NCBI GenBank assembly: GCA_964017065.1
Contig: OZ024783.1
Span: 1,110,342-1,174,341, forward strand
DNA length: 64,000 nt
Direction of reading: 5' to 3'
Source: Haliclona indistincta
Lineage: Eukaryota > Porifera > Demospongiae > Haplosclerida > Chalinidae
The number at the start of each line of letters is the position of its first letter. Positions within the stretch are counted from its first letter, which is position 1. The notes below the pieces were generated by a model. The model was given only the letters and a program-made list of their open reading frames with translations. It searched no databases and was not told the DNA's origin. The translations under genes and the position numbers were made by a program. Below, piece by piece: positions 24,701 to 36,474 of this stretch.

Positions 24701-26744
24701 ATGACGCATTAATGGAACGAATAAAATCACTTGAACCATGCTACTCTCGTAAGCATTGTAATTTTATGCAATACAAATTTATTACTTGTCTACAGACGGT
24801 GAAAAGCCAAAGCCAGGATACTAGACAGATATTGTGGCGAAAGAACACCAGGTAGGAGCTAATCAAACTGTGAGACTTTGAACTCAAAATCTACACAATA
24901 TTTTTGGTGCAGATGCTGGAACCATTTCCTGGAACGGGTGTGTATTGGTACCCTGCCAATAAAGCCTGTATTCAAAAAGCAGCCAAAAATGCTACACAGC
25001 TGTGTATAGCATCTGCGTGGATGTGTTCTTTTGCCGGGATGTACTCCGTGTATCAAACCTCAAGGGAGGCGGTTTGCGGCAATACAAACAAGTTGATCAA
25101 AGGATTACCAGTGCTATCACATGTAAGTACTAATGTTTTTGGAATTGAAATTACTATCTACACATGCAGCGTACATCTGTCATAATTACCCTGATGTCAA
25201 ACTAAGCATACTAAACAAGGTTATCAACAATAAATGCACTGCTGCTCGTCGGGGGGGGGGCAAACAAGGCCAAGTCAACACCATCTCCAACTACTCCGTG
25301 ACACTATGTGACAAATCATGTTATGTTATATCATTTCATTGTGTTCATGTTTTCATTCAAAATGTCAAAATGTGTCATCGTGACTATGCATGAGCTAGAA
25401 TCGAACCATAGCTAGTACATACGTATGTAACATATATGCTGCACGTATGCAACATATATGTAACATATGTTAACACAGGTTTTACATAGTCCAAAATGAC
25501 CAGTTGAAACATATATGTCACATACACATCGCATATATGTCAGGCCTATGCAAGCATATATGCGACATACATATGTAACATATATGCCAGTTTTACCTGG
25601 GAAGTGTACAATATGGAGGAATGGCATCTTCTGGAGGGACGACAACAACACTTGTACTGTGATAGAGCTCCTTGACAACAACCGATGTGTGATGGTGGCT
25701 ATGTCGTACACCAGTACAGTAGAGTATGCCAAGCTCCGTGGTTCTCTTATAGCACTAATCCGTCGCCTCCTGCACAAGCATTCTCCAGCTCCAGAGGTGT
25801 GTGAGTTCCTCATCTCTCCTGATCTTGTCCGCCAGTACCCTATTGATACCTTCCCTGACACTGACCTGTTCGACATGTGTGACGTTGCTCGATCCATCCT
25901 ACAACGCAAGCCAGTTATCCTCAGCCATGGAGATGGGCGTGGTCACCTCAAAACACAGTCACTTCCCTTTGAGCCTTACTACCTCCTTGCTCCCTCTTAT
26001 GTCTCTCAACTGTTCAATCCTAACATGGCTGACCAGCCAGTTCCTGGTTCTCTCCTCCATGAGGTAAGGCAGCTCTGTCATGACACTAAGATCAAGCCAC
26101 AAGTGTACAAGGAACTGAGAGAGCATCTGGACAAGCTGAGTCTATTCTCTGGCAGGGATCCTCTGGTGAGCAGTGTGTCTGTACTGTAGCATGTGATGGT
26201 AGTAATGTTTCTCTGGTGTGTACAGGAGGTGGCTGGCTTGAAGGAGCAGGACCTACCAAGTGATCCACCCACAGCTGCTGGTAGCTCCAGTACCCTCAGT
26301 GAGTCACACATGTACACAAGTTGTGACAGTATTGCTATTAATTTTGTATGTTCAGGCTCAGTTAGTCAGACTCCTCCCAGTACTCACTCTGATCCACCAG
26401 TACCCAGTGTAGACCTGTCCAATATACCTGATGATGGTACACTAGGTGAGTCAAGATCAAAACGCATTTTGAGTTTTCCATTATTTTGTATCATTGTAGA
26501 TATCCGCTCTCATCTTGCTGTACTGCTTGTAGTCCTGAGAAGCACTGTGTGTCAATGGTTTGAGCTAGGACTACAGCTTGGACTGGATTACTTTAAACTA
26601 AAGGAAATTAAGAAGAATAACAGTGAAGTGCAAGAGTACATGACTGAGATGCTGGCAGTATGGCTGAAGGGTCAGGGAGGAGAGTGTACTAAACACACTC
26701 TCAGAACAGCACTGTTGAAGATTGACTGCAAGATAGATGATTGA
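15709..26744 (+). CDS. R3: ankyrin-Roc-COR-Death gene interrupted by a transposon
   Basis: Start ATG 15709 (MAEGRRQEQ). Exon 1 runs 15709-17924, is interrupted by the 7677-bp element at 17925-25601, and resumes at 25604-26165. Exons 2-4 are 26226-26298, 26356-26445 and 26500-26744. Without the element and the AA duplication, exon 1 is 2778 bp, exactly 926 codons, and every later exon is in phase. The host ORF was therefore intact when hit. With the element in place the protein ends after about 753 residues, inside COR and without the Death domain. It has four REEHC ankyrin cassettes, including the unusual TPLFNACVHG pair, a Roc P-loop GDSGAGKT, DFAGQQEYY, and a class A Death domain like R1 and R2. 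In vivo function of this allele is doubtful unless the element is spliced out or absent from the other haplotype. Confidence 0.9.
18736..21080 (-). pseudogene. Tnp2-like (EnSpm/CACTA) transposase, degraded
   Basis: Minus-strand pieces in the usual order of metazoan EnSpm transposases. About 21080-20960 gives LGGNLRVYPD...; 20870-20590 gives VKNVAIDGMLYMG, a frame shift, then GITKMLLGIWFDSTHH...PWYCG and DNRLLSICPPSNITKTPRSL. Then 20423-20150 (ALFYMLPCMAGILP), 20060-19930 (PEAVSQLGPMWANTCYEFEASNG...LHGTKR), 19810-19740, and 19050-18736 (TAQCGILHSNKYKRS...DHVISYDN). Pieces are separated by introns. At least one single-base shift near 20740 breaks the reading, so it is probably not autonomous. 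Confidence 0.8.
21590..21722 (-). mobile_element. LINE reverse-transcriptase C-terminal remnant
   Basis: The minus strand reads CLAYDSSFFPDTVKPWNKLP and then stops. This is the terminal signature of non-LTR retrotransposon ORF2; compare AYKSSFFPDAVKRWNDLP of the LINE at 51092-52020. It is a short fragment nested in the EnSpm element. The open stretch next to it (21720-22226, minus) is not recognised. Confidence 0.6.
22993..25258 (+). CDS. transposon-encoded second protein with BEN-like domain
   Basis: Plus-strand exons inside the EnSpm element, divergent from its transposase. An exon up to 23153 ends ...RIGDSVMAEWEDGKQYEAVVLNIN, a small Tudor/PWWP-like beta strand pattern, donor GTGAGT. An exon at about 24060-24154 follows (KGNHSSAASRTAAKD...), then a basic/acidic exon near 24228-24291 (KKRRIQDIESDEEEHTVRAV), a Ser/Glu-rich exon from about 24348, and an exon from about 24915 encoding GVYWYPANKACIQKAA...TNKLIKGLPVLS and, after an intron, YPDVKLSILNKVINNKC...R, which resembles a BEN domain. 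The BEN assignment rests on the spacing of hydrophobic residues and the C-terminal I.NKC..R pattern and is tentative. BEN-containing partners are common in animal EnSpm elements. Confidence 0.5.
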
Positions 26745-26897
26745 ATATAATTATTTTGGTTAATTTCGAAATTCATTTTAGTGTCTTTTCATGTCATGAA
26801 TCTAGTATGCAGCTGGTTAGTAAAGAGGGAGGAGCTAGTTATTATAAAATACACTGTACACACTGATGGTGATAAATTTGTTAATAAGTCATCTTGT

Positions 26898-27029
26898 TCA
26901 ATGATGTGATATAATACAAGTGATAGAGGAGACAGGTCTCTCACAGATACTGCTAGTGTCAGTACAGGTGGGACGATTAACATAATGACCATTATACACT
27001 GATGTACTGCTACCACCACCATCTAGATT
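26898..27029 (-). pseudogene. NAGPA-like: NAGPA-like last exon only
   Basis: Isolated exon 6 (NLDGGGSSTSVYNG...CIISHH, stop 26898-26900) with its acceptor. Exons 2-5 are gone: the GA array behind it (27040-27455) runs directly into the minisatellite and carboxypeptidase fragment belonging to gene X. This is what a deletion between two GA arrays would leave. Confidence 0.85.
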
Positions 27030-27039
27030 CTGAGATGAG

Positions 27040-27455
<416 letters not shown>

Positions 27456-27481
27456 TTACATACACGTACATTTTATGTATG

Positions 27482-27565
27482 CTAAGCAGTGTCTAGCTGC
27501 CTCACAGAGGGTCACTGGTAGAGCCAGGACACCTGTGCACTAAGCAGTGTCTAGCTGCCTCACCA
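27482..27565 (-). repeat. 58-bp minisatellite, about 1.5 units
   Basis: Shortest array of the unit described at 8021. It abuts the donor of the carboxypeptidase exon at 27571. Confidence 0.85.
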
Positions 27566-27570
27566 CTCAC

Positions 27571-27745
27571 CTCCATGGTGTAGCTGTCAGTGATACCTAG
27601 TTCTTTCACATGAACACACGACTGGTTCCTTCCTATAGAGAGGTATGGTACAGTAATGGTCACATATTGAGTAAGATAACATAATGACCTTGCTTTGTTG
27701 AACTTTAAAATTTGAGCTATGAAACAAGAATTTCGTAGGAGCATT
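27571..27745 (-). pseudogene. AGBL2/3-like: carboxypeptidase (AGBL-like) exon fragments
   Basis: Exon 27632-27571 equals copies B and C but lacks one C in the TTCTTTCACATG stretch, giving 62 instead of 63 bp, a frameshift before [12 protein letters not shown]. The upstream exon piece ends near 27745 at NNAPTK and then enters a GA array. Breakpoints differ from copies B and C. Confidence 0.7.
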
Positions 27746-27754
27746 GTTGGACTG

Positions 27755-27883
<129 letters not shown>

Positions 27884-28063
27884 AAAGGAGAAGGTTTGAT
27901 GGATGGATGAGAGTATCATGCCTCCTTAAGAGGAGGCATGGACAGTTACTTTTTTGCCTGGTCGAGTTTTGCCTCTTTAAAATTTCCAGTTGATGTTGCA
28001 ACCTCGATTCATCGTCTAACCTACATATGACCACAAGAGGCTATGAGTGAATGAGAGGGTGAG

Positions 28064-28114
<51 letters not shown>

Positions 28115-28318
28115 CTCACCTAGCTTCAGTCATCTCTATTCCATGATGATAGTATCACCGTCTGTACACAATATTGACTCACAGTACTAGCAGTGACACA
28201 CTCACATCACTCACCTTCTATCAGGTGTGCTCGAGCAGCAGTGGAGAAATCAAGCTGAGAGAAGCAAGTCAGTAGTATTGCAGTGGTAGTAACAGGCTCT
28301 CTCTCTGAGCTAGCTGCT

Positions 28319-30977
28319 GGGTCATTCCATATCATTTCAACAACTTTTCTACATGACCCTCTTAGATTTCGTTGAAACTTGGTAATGATGAACCCCTCAT
28401 GGTAGTATGAATCCATAACAAGTTTCAGCCTGGGCCCTTGTATGGTTTCTGAAATAACATCAATTTAATTATTACAGATATTTTGCAGTATGTACCATTC
28501 AACTGCTTATAACTTTGTTATATTTAGTGGTATCAGGAAACTAAAATTATCATATTAGAGCTAATTGAATGCCCTTTCCTATGATATAATACACTTGGTG
28601 AAATTATACATATCGACAAAGTAACCCATCCCATAAACTTTAAACCTTGATCTCTAAAAAAAACGCATCGTCAATTTTCAATAAAATGTTTGTGATTAAT
28701 GAGTGGACTATGAGCTAATATAATGCCAAGTTTGAAGTTGGGACACCTTTTGGAACATAATTATTTCTTTTTCGAAGCACCATGTACCTAATATAGCGGT
28801 TTTAAATTTTCACTACAAATAGCAAAATGAGCCTTGCAGATCATAGTTTAGTCAAGTCAATGTCCCTATAAGTGAAGTTTATTGTGTATCACTGACCCGC
28901 GTTTATCATCCTTGGTTCCAAAAAAATTATGGACAAGCTGCATGTGAGCAAGGTAATTCAAATGAGCACAACTTACTTTAATCATTGAATTATTATTGCA
29001 CAACTTCCTGCAATTATTATTGCACAACACATTGCAATCACTTTGCACAACACCCCTGAAATATGCATTCAGTTCAGTTGTGCAGAATTTGTTAGCAGGA
29101 CTAACATGGCTCGTTCATGTTGTAACCCATTTGCCATACCAGGGCATGAATCTTCCAGCCGAAAAAAAAACTTTAGGATTGTTCAGGAATGGATTGTTGA
29201 AAAGGTACCACATATTTCTCTTCAATCAAGAATATGTGACTATTGTCGAAAAAAGTTGGCAAAAGAGCAACCACCAAATCCAGAGCCAGTTCCAGAGACT
29301 GCAGAACAACAGATCCCAGAATTAAGTTCCACCAGTCCAGATTCTGAAGGCAGTGATTCTGAGAGCCAACATATCAACAGAGGAGAAGCAGTTGCAGTTG
29401 CAGCAAGCAGCCTTCTTTTCAAGTTGTAAGACGAGTTTGAAAGTGGGAGAAATTTTAGTGAATGCTGTCTTCTCCGAAAACTACTCTTTCGTGTTACAAG
29501 ATGCTTCTCAAGGATTTCATTGGAACAATACCCAAGCAACCATCCATCCCTTCGTTGCGTACTACTTGGAGTCTGATGAGGTCCATCAGCTGAGCTACGT
29601 ACTGTAGTCATTTCAGACTGCCTTCACCATGATGCGATTGCTGTGTACACATTCATAAAGCGTTTCATCGATTTTTTGAGAAAATTTTTCCCAATCCATA
29701 CACAGCCTTCGAAAATATTATACTTTTCAGATGGGTCAGCGCCTCAGTATAAAAATCGCAAGAACTTTCTTAATCTATGCCTTCACCAGGAAGACTTTGG
29801 AGTTTCAGCAGAGTGGCACTTCTCAGCCACATCACATGGTAAAGGAGCATGCGATGGTCTTGGTGGGACTGTAAAGCGCCTTGCTGCTCGCGCTAGTCTG
29901 CAAAGGCCTTATAACAGTCAAATAATGACTCCACGACAGCTGTATGAATGGGCTGTAGACAATATACAGTCAGTTCATTTTCAGTATGTAAGTACAGAAG
30001 AATACAATGAAGAGGCTCAGCACCTTGAAGAGCGTTTCCTTCTGTCGCGTACAATTCCATGCAGGTACTAGGAAATATCATTGCTATATTCCTATCTCCA
30101 GCAACACAGTAAAAGTCGCATACTATTCAGGCTCATCTACCTTTAAAGAGGAAAAGGTTACACTAGGGTCTAATGATCTTCCGATAGAGTCCGTCACTGG
30201 ATTCGTTACATGTTCATCAGAACATAAGTTGTGGTTAGCTTGCGTAATTGAAACAGATCTCATCGAAAGTTGTGTCAAATTAACATTCTTACATCCTCAT
30301 GGCCCATCAACTTGAGTTCTTTTAAATACCCGGCACATGAAGATATACGCACAGTCCCGTTAAGCAAGATCTTGGAACTGTTCATCCAAGAAGCAGGTCT
30401 GGTCATGTTTACACGCTTACAAGAGAGGAAGTAAAGAGGACTGTTGAAAAATTTCGATGATAGATTCCGTTTTCCCTACCTACTGCAACACTATATTATT
30501 TTTCTGAATTGTGCTTCATGTAAAATGCTTGCTAAGTAGTATTCCCAAATGTGTCCCAACTTCAAACTTGGCATTATATTACCTCATAGTCCACTCATTA
30601 ATCACAAACATTTTATTGAAAATTGACGATGCGTTTTTTTAGAGGTCAAGGTTTAAAGTTTATGGGATGGGTTAATTTGTCGATATGTATAATTTCACCA
30701 AGTGTATTATATCATAGGAAAGGGCATTCAATTAGCTCTAATATGATAATTTTAGTTTCCTGATACCACTAAATATAACAAAGTTATAAGCAGTTGAATG
30801 GGACATACTGCAAAATATCTGTAATAATTAAATTAATGTTATTTCAGAAACCATACAAGGGCCCAGGCTGAAACTTGTTATGGATTCATACTACCATGAG
30901 GGGTCCATCATTACCAAGTTTTAACGAAATCCAAGAGGGTCATGTAGAAAAGTTGTTGAAATGATATGGAATGACCC
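28319..30977. mobile_element. 2.66-kb DNA transposon with about 430-bp TIRs
   Basis: Ends are GGGTCATTCC...GGAATGACCC. The arms 28319-28747 and 30552-30977 are near-perfect inverted copies. The target duplication is TGCT (28315-28318 and 30978-30981); the empty paralogue at 43240-43255 reads GAGCTGCTGGTAG. The interior carries a broken coding region on the plus strand (28996-30315). The superfamily is not one I can name from the ends. Confidence 0.9.
29106..30071 (+). pseudogene. transposase-like ORF of the long-TIR element, frameshifted
   Basis: The N-terminal piece 29106-29429 starts MARSCCNPFAIPGH and has ICDYCRKKLAKE, a Cys-rich zinc-binding motif, then an acidic Ser-rich linker. After several frame changes (about 29430-29640) a second piece, 29643-30071, reads KILYFSDGSAPQYKNRKN...EWHFSATSHGKGACDGLGG and VKRLAARASLQRPY. 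The conserved SDG...H-GK...CDG residues suggest an RNase-H-fold nuclease or transposase core. Similar unnamed proteins occur in repeats of cnidarians and insects as far as I recall, but I cannot assign a family. Internal stops mean it is inactive. Confidence 0.55.
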
Positions 30978-31148
30978 TGCTGGTAGTCTCCATAATAACC
31001 TAACCAGCACAGGAGGAGGGCAGTAGGTGAGTTAGCTAGGACACACACAGTCACGCTTCTCTACACTGATTGATGAGGGTACTAACGATCTGATCGCTAC
31101 TGTTCTTCTGTAAAGCTCATCACTAGAAGGCGCTTGTTTTGGCGGCAT

Positions 31149-31227
31149 GGTGGGCAAGCATCACGTGATTTAATTTATTTTGCGGCTGCTAGGCAACCAC
31201 AAAACCATTCTCTCAAAGCCACACAAG
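31149..31227. promoter_or_regulatory. shared divergent promoter gene X-E / R4 (proximal part)
   Basis: TCACGTGA at 31161-31168 in the same place as in the other spacers. The R4 side of this promoter has been pushed 1.7 kb away by the element at 31235-32963. Confidence 0.5.
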
Positions 31228-31234
31228 CCTCAAG

Positions 31235-32835
31235 TAGCGATGCCAAACAGTTTTTCAAAGTTATAAATCACTAAATTTAGTAGATATCATTAGAAAGGGC
31301 TCGATCAGAGGAATCGAAAGATACCAAAAGTGTCTTCATCCGATGCCGCTAAGCTGAGAAAAACGCCAGAGAAGACGCACCCTCGCGTAACAGGAAGTGA
31401 ATTAATACATTTTTTGGTAGTAATTTGAGATTGACGGCACCGCCCCTTCTGCCATGGATAACTTCGTTGTTCTTCGGCCGATTTCAGTGATCCAGATATT
31501 AATCAACTCCTCTCTGTGTGGTGCATAAGACTGTCTTAATTATAAGTTGTTTTAAAATAGTTCTTCAGTGTTATTATTATGTCTGAAGTATAACTTACTA
31601 TAACTACACAAGAATCAATGGAAAACCCACACCCCTTCCTTAGCTCTAAAAAATATTTCTTCCATTGTTGTCACCCAAATAAAGGTAGCTGATTCCAAAA
31701 AAAATAGTTCGAATCTTGTGCAATGTATGTAACATGATGAAATTTTAATTTTAATTTTTAATTCGTTGATAAAATACTCACTAAAAACTTTAACAACTTC
31801 GAACTAGTATTTTCTACAACTACTACCTATGACTACTTACAGAAAAAAATTACAATTCAAACAAATTCGGACATCAGGTGTGGAAAGTTGATTGAAGTTC
31901 GCAACCGTTTTGTGCCACATGCATTATTTAGTATAACCTATTCCTATTCTGCACAACTGCTTCAAAGTTTCTTGACAGTACTGTTCATTCGGCAGAAAAA
32001 ATATAAACATAAGCGAGTAAATTGAGCCATAAAACGATAAGATACGACAAGCAAGCTGTGCCGCCATCAATGAGTCTCAAGATGGCGCGGACGCGTGGTT
32101 CTAATGCTCGTGGGAAAAGTCGTGGTGGAGGCACAGCTGCCTCGGTGGCTGTGCCTCGGAGGAGTGCTCGGATAGCTGGAACTGCTGGCGGCAACCAGGC
32201 TGTTTCTACCCATGAGGAAGACGGAGCCTCCTCAAGGTCACCGCCTAGACCTGCTCATAGTCGGTCTCTCAGCTGTCAGGGCTCACCCCAAAGTCAGTCT
32301 GCTGCCTCGCCTCTCCCCTGTTCATCTCCCAAGTCGCTGCTACCCGCACCACGTCAGTCTGAGTCTTCCTTGCCTCTGAAGCCTCCCATGCCAAGTCGCC
32401 CTCCTTTTCTTCTTCCTACTCCTTTAGCCAACTCTCTCGTTCCTATTCCAGTCTTCTCTCGCGTCTCTCTTCTCTTCTCCCTAATTCTGTCAGTGTTTCT
32501 ATTTCTTTCTCTCCACTAACAGCTGTGTGCTGGCTCTATGATCTCTTTCCCTCGTCACTAGTCCTATGTGCTGACTATACTCTATGCTTTTACTACTCTC
32601 TCCACTCATGACTGCTGCTTTCAATCTGATCTGTGCCACGAGTCTCCTCATACCATTGTCTTCATAATCTCTACTGTTGTCCCTACAACACTGTCACTAA
32701 CACTACATGACTACATGTCTACTATTCTTCCCTGATTTTTAAACACTATGTATCTCTCTTCTTTGTATAATTTGGGTGCATGCTTTGATTAGCTATTAGC
32801 TATATTATGCCTCCTTTGCATTTGCATAAATATTA

Positions 32836-32871
<36 letters not shown>

Positions 32872-32963
32872 CAGAAGTAGAGTTATGAATAGATTAAGTA
32901 GAGCAATTTATTACATCCTGTTACGGAAAATTAACCGCCACGCCCACACCTTTGGCATCGCTA
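31235..32963. mobile_element. TIR element with 7-bp target duplication, carrying a nested retroposon
   Basis: Ends are TAGCGATGCCAAA and TTTGGCATCGCTA. The target duplication CCTCAAG is at 31228-31234 and 32964-32970. The empty paralogues upstream of R1 and R3 read ACAAGCCTCAAGCTT. No transposase is visible, so it is non-autonomous. 31260-31990 is AT-rich without coding signal. The nested poly-A unit makes up the second half. Confidence 0.8.
31997..32870 (+). mobile_element. poly-A retroposon with short basic/proline ORF
   Basis: It ends in an A-run of about 30 (32841-32870). GCAGAA follows the tail and also occurs at about 31991-31996, a possible target duplication. The ORF 32070-32519 starts MSLKMARTRGSNARGKSRGGG and continues Ser/Pro-rich (RSARIAG, SPPRPAHSRS); it may be the head of a LINE ORF joined to a 3' UTR by an internal deletion. 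The 3' part (32520-32840) has no coding signal. Confidence 0.55.
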
Positions 32964-33050
32964 CCTCAAGCTTAGGCTGCTTAGCAGGAAGGGCGGACCT
33001 ACTTTATTTAAGAGGAGCACTTGAGATTTATTGACCGTGGACGCAGAGCA

Positions 33051-36000
33051 ATGGCTGAAGGACCACGAGATGAACAATACATAATCGCGTTTAAGAACGG
33101 GAACAAGCTTATGGCGGAGCAGCTGCTACCCAGCATACCACAACCAGCTACCATCACGACAACGTTCAAGTCCAGACTGTATCGTACTGAGTTATCATTG
33201 GTCTCTCTGCTCCACCTAGCTGCGTACTGGGGTTGGAGGAATGTCGTCACTGCGCTAGTATCAGTGTATAATTGTGCCGCCAACTGCAAGGACGAGAAGG
33301 GACACATTCCACTGCATTATGCCGCCAGCAATGGACACCTCGAGGTGGTGAAATATTTCATAGTTGAACTACATTGTGACCCTATGGACAAGAACCGGTA
33401 TGGCGAGACACCACTTCACTATGCTTGTCGCCATGGTTACCTCAACATTGCTCAGTATCTCATCAGAGAGGAACACTGTGACCCATCATGTGAGAACATT
33501 AATGGCAAGACACCACTTCACTATGCTTGTATCTATGGTAACCTCAACATTGCTCAGTATCTCATCAGAGAGGAACACTGTAACCCATCATGTGAGAACA
33601 ATGTTGGCTGGACACCACTTCACTATGCTTGTATCCATGGTAACCTCAACATTGCTCAGTATCTCATCAGAGAGGAACACTGTAACCCATCATGTGAGGA
33701 CAATAGTGGCTGGACACCACTTCAATTTGCTTGTCAACGTGACCACGCCCACATTGTACAATATCTGTTATCGACTGGTCGAGTCAATCCACTGACTAAG
33801 AACAAGTTTGGCGTCACTGCATTGTCCGTTGCTAGTGGCAAGTATGATATCATTAAACTATTTGAACCATTTGAAGAGTGCAGGACAGCCTTCCCAGTGC
33901 ACACGTTCACTAAACTGATACTCACAGGAGACAGTGGAGCTGGTAAGACTACCATAACTGAACTCATCGTCCGCCTAGCTAGTTCTACAGCTGTAGAGTG
34001 TGTCGCTGATGTTCAACGCTACACAGCAGGGATCGTTCCACACCACATCCAGAGTAAGCGGCTGGGCAACTTTGTCGTGTATGACTTTGCTGGACAGCAA
34101 GAATACTACTCGAGTCATGATGCCGTGCTCGAGCAAGTGATGCGAAGGTCAGCAGCCATGTTTCTCTGTGTGGTGGACCTGAGTGAGAGCAAGGAGAAGA
34201 TCTGCGAGTCGCTCCATTACTGGCTAAGCTTTATCGACAATGCCTGCAGCACAGCAGAGGGACGATCGCACGTGGTGATCATTGGTAGCCATGCCGACCA
34301 GGTCATGTCGTCGGTGGAGGAGAAGAGCTCGCTGCTGCAGACCATCATAGCTACCAGAAGAGTAAGACGCCAGTTGTACATAGAGTGCATTGCTATGGAC
34401 TGTCGCAGAACCAACACTGACGCTTCACGTCGTTTGATCGCCACACTCACCAACAGCCAGAAAGCTATCACTGCCAGTCAGCCCGTCATCCACTACTATT
34501 CTCATGTTGTCTACGCATTCCTTCGTACCAAGCTGAACGTGGTAGGCTGTACACTACATGATCTTGTCTCTGCAATCGCCAAGGAAAACGATTCTTCTCT
34601 CCCTAGCGACCAGTCTGTCCTCACAGAGATCCTCACCAGTCTCAGTGATAAAGGTCTCATCCTCTTTATACGCCATCATCAATCCAGCTGGATCGTAGTG
34701 AAGACAGAAGCCTTGTTAAACGAAATCAATGGAACACTGTTTGCCCCTCGTCAATTCAAAGAACATCGTGACATTCTTGCCAGCAACACTGGCATAGTAT
34801 CCACCTCCAGCCTACTCAGTGTATTCCCTCACCACAACACAGATATGCTTGTCGGTTTTCTTCAGTCATTGAATTTCTGTCGACCAGTTGAGCCCTCAGT
34901 ACTAGAGAACACCAACCTCCAGACCACACCCTCTCACTCCACAGCTGATCTCCTCTTCTTCCCCGGTCTCATTCAGTCAGAGCGACCAGACAGCCTCGTC
35001 CAGCAGCTAGGAGCACTAGAGTTTGGCTGGTGTCTGGTGTGTGTGGATCCTGAGCAGTACTTTAGTTCTCGCTTCCTTCATATCCTCCTCCTCTCTGTCG
35101 CTTATCGATTCTCTCGATCTGTTCGACGCAAGGTTACTTCATCTCTTCATGGTCTCCAGCGAAGGTGCACTGTCTGGAAGAACGGCATCTCCTGGACAGA
35201 CTCTGACAACATCACAACACTCATTGAGCTCCTTGACAACAACCGGAGAGTGTTGGTGGCCATGTCATGCTGCAGCAAGGACAGACCAATGGAGCATGCC
35301 AAGCTTCGTAGCTCACTCATTGGTCTGGTTCACCGTCTTCACCAAGAGCACTGCCCGAGTGTGGAAGTGTACGAGTGTCTCATCTCTCCCAGCCTGGTCC
35401 AACAGTATCCCATCAATGTCCTACCTGACACTGACCTCTTTGACATCCAGGATGTAGCTGAGTCTATTCTTTGTCGAAAGCCGTTTATTTCCAGTCAGAG
35501 TGAATGTTGTATCGGTCGCCTCCCAACACAGTCACTACCCTTAGAGCCATACCACCTCCTCAGCCCCTCCTCTGTCTGTGAGCTGTTCAACCATAGCAAT
35601 GCTGACCAGCCAGTTCCTACCACCCTCCTCTATGAGATAACAAAACACTTCAGTCAGCTTAAGATGAAGCCACAAGTGTACTACAAGGAACTGAGAGAGC
35701 ATCTGGACAGCCATAGTCTATTCGCTGGTAGGGATCCTCTGGTGAGCAGTGTGGCTGTACTGTAGCATGTGATGGTAGTAATGTTTCTCTGGTGTGTACA
35801 GGAGGTGGCTGGCTTGAAGAAGCAGGACCTACCAAGTGATCCACCCACAGCTGCTGGTAGCTCCAGTACCCTCAGTGAGTCACATATGTACACAAGTTGT
35901 GACAGTATTGTTATTGTATGTTCAGGCTCAGTTAGTCAGACTCCTCCCAGTACTCACTCTGATCCACCAGTACCCAGTGTAGACCTGTCCAATATACCTG

Positions 36001-36300
36001 ATGATGGTACACTAGGTGAGTCAACTAGATCATTCAATTATCACACAATTATGCATCACTGCTGCAGATATCTCTCATCTTCCTGACTTGATGATAGCTC
36101 TAAACTATATCACTAGTGAGTGGTTTGATCTTGGGCTACACCTCAGAGTGAAGTATAGTACTCTGAAAGCAATTGAAGCTGATTACCGGAAAGTTAAACA
36201 GTGTATGAGAGAGATGCTGGCTGTATGGCTGAAGGGTCAGGGAGGAGAGTGTACTAAACACACTCTCAGAACAGCAATGTTGAACATTGGAGATGATTGA
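33051..36300 (+). CDS. R4: ankyrin-Roc-COR-Death protein
   Basis: Intact. Exons 33051-35741, 35802-35874, 35926-36015 and 36068-36300 give 1028 residues. Start ATG 33051 (MAEGPRDEQ); upstream in-frame codons have no ATG. The N-terminal ankyrin region (about residues 45-285) contains three REEHC cassettes (ENINGKTPLHYACIYG, ENNVGWTPLHYACIHG, EDNSGWTPLQFACQRD). Roc follows with P-loop GDSGAGKT, DFAGQQEYY and IIGSHADQV, then a COR region of the 'SSLLSVFPHHNTDML' type shared with R5. A Ser/Pro linker is encoded by exons 2-3, and exon 4 encodes a class B Death domain (SEWFDLGLHLRVKYSTL...). Probably a cytosolic GTP-regulated signalling adaptor; partner and ligand unknown. It lies tail-to-tail with NAGPA-4, 174 bp apart. 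Confidence 0.93.
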
Positions 36301-36474
36301 ATATAATTTTGGTTAATTTCGAAATACGTTTCAGTGTCTCTTCATGTACAATATCACTTCATCATGAACCTACTATGTGAAGTCTGCTGCTAGTTAGTAA
36401 AGAGGGAGGAGCTAGTTATTATAAAATACACTGTACACACTGATGGTGATAAATTTATTAATAAGTCATCCTGT

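Larger units (their letters stand above)
17925..25601. mobile_element. CACTA/EnSpm-like DNA transposon in R3 exon 1
   Basis: Terminal inverted repeats are CCCACGTAAAACTGG at the left and the complement of CCCAGGTAAAACTGG at the right. Both are followed by arrays of short CATATATG/GTAACATA motifs (17940-18110 and 25410-25590), typical subterminal repeats. The uninterrupted paralogue reads AGCGCAAGTGTAC, which fixes both ends and gives a 2-bp AA target duplication (2-3 bp is usual for this superfamily). Inside are a degraded Tnp2-type transposase (minus), a second BEN-like gene (plus) and a LINE remnant. A GGGG/CCCC-rich hairpin lies at 23520-23610; other stretches (18120-18700, 19060-19720, 21100-21560, 22230-22970, 23160-24050) show no coding sequence I recognise. 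Confidence 0.88.
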
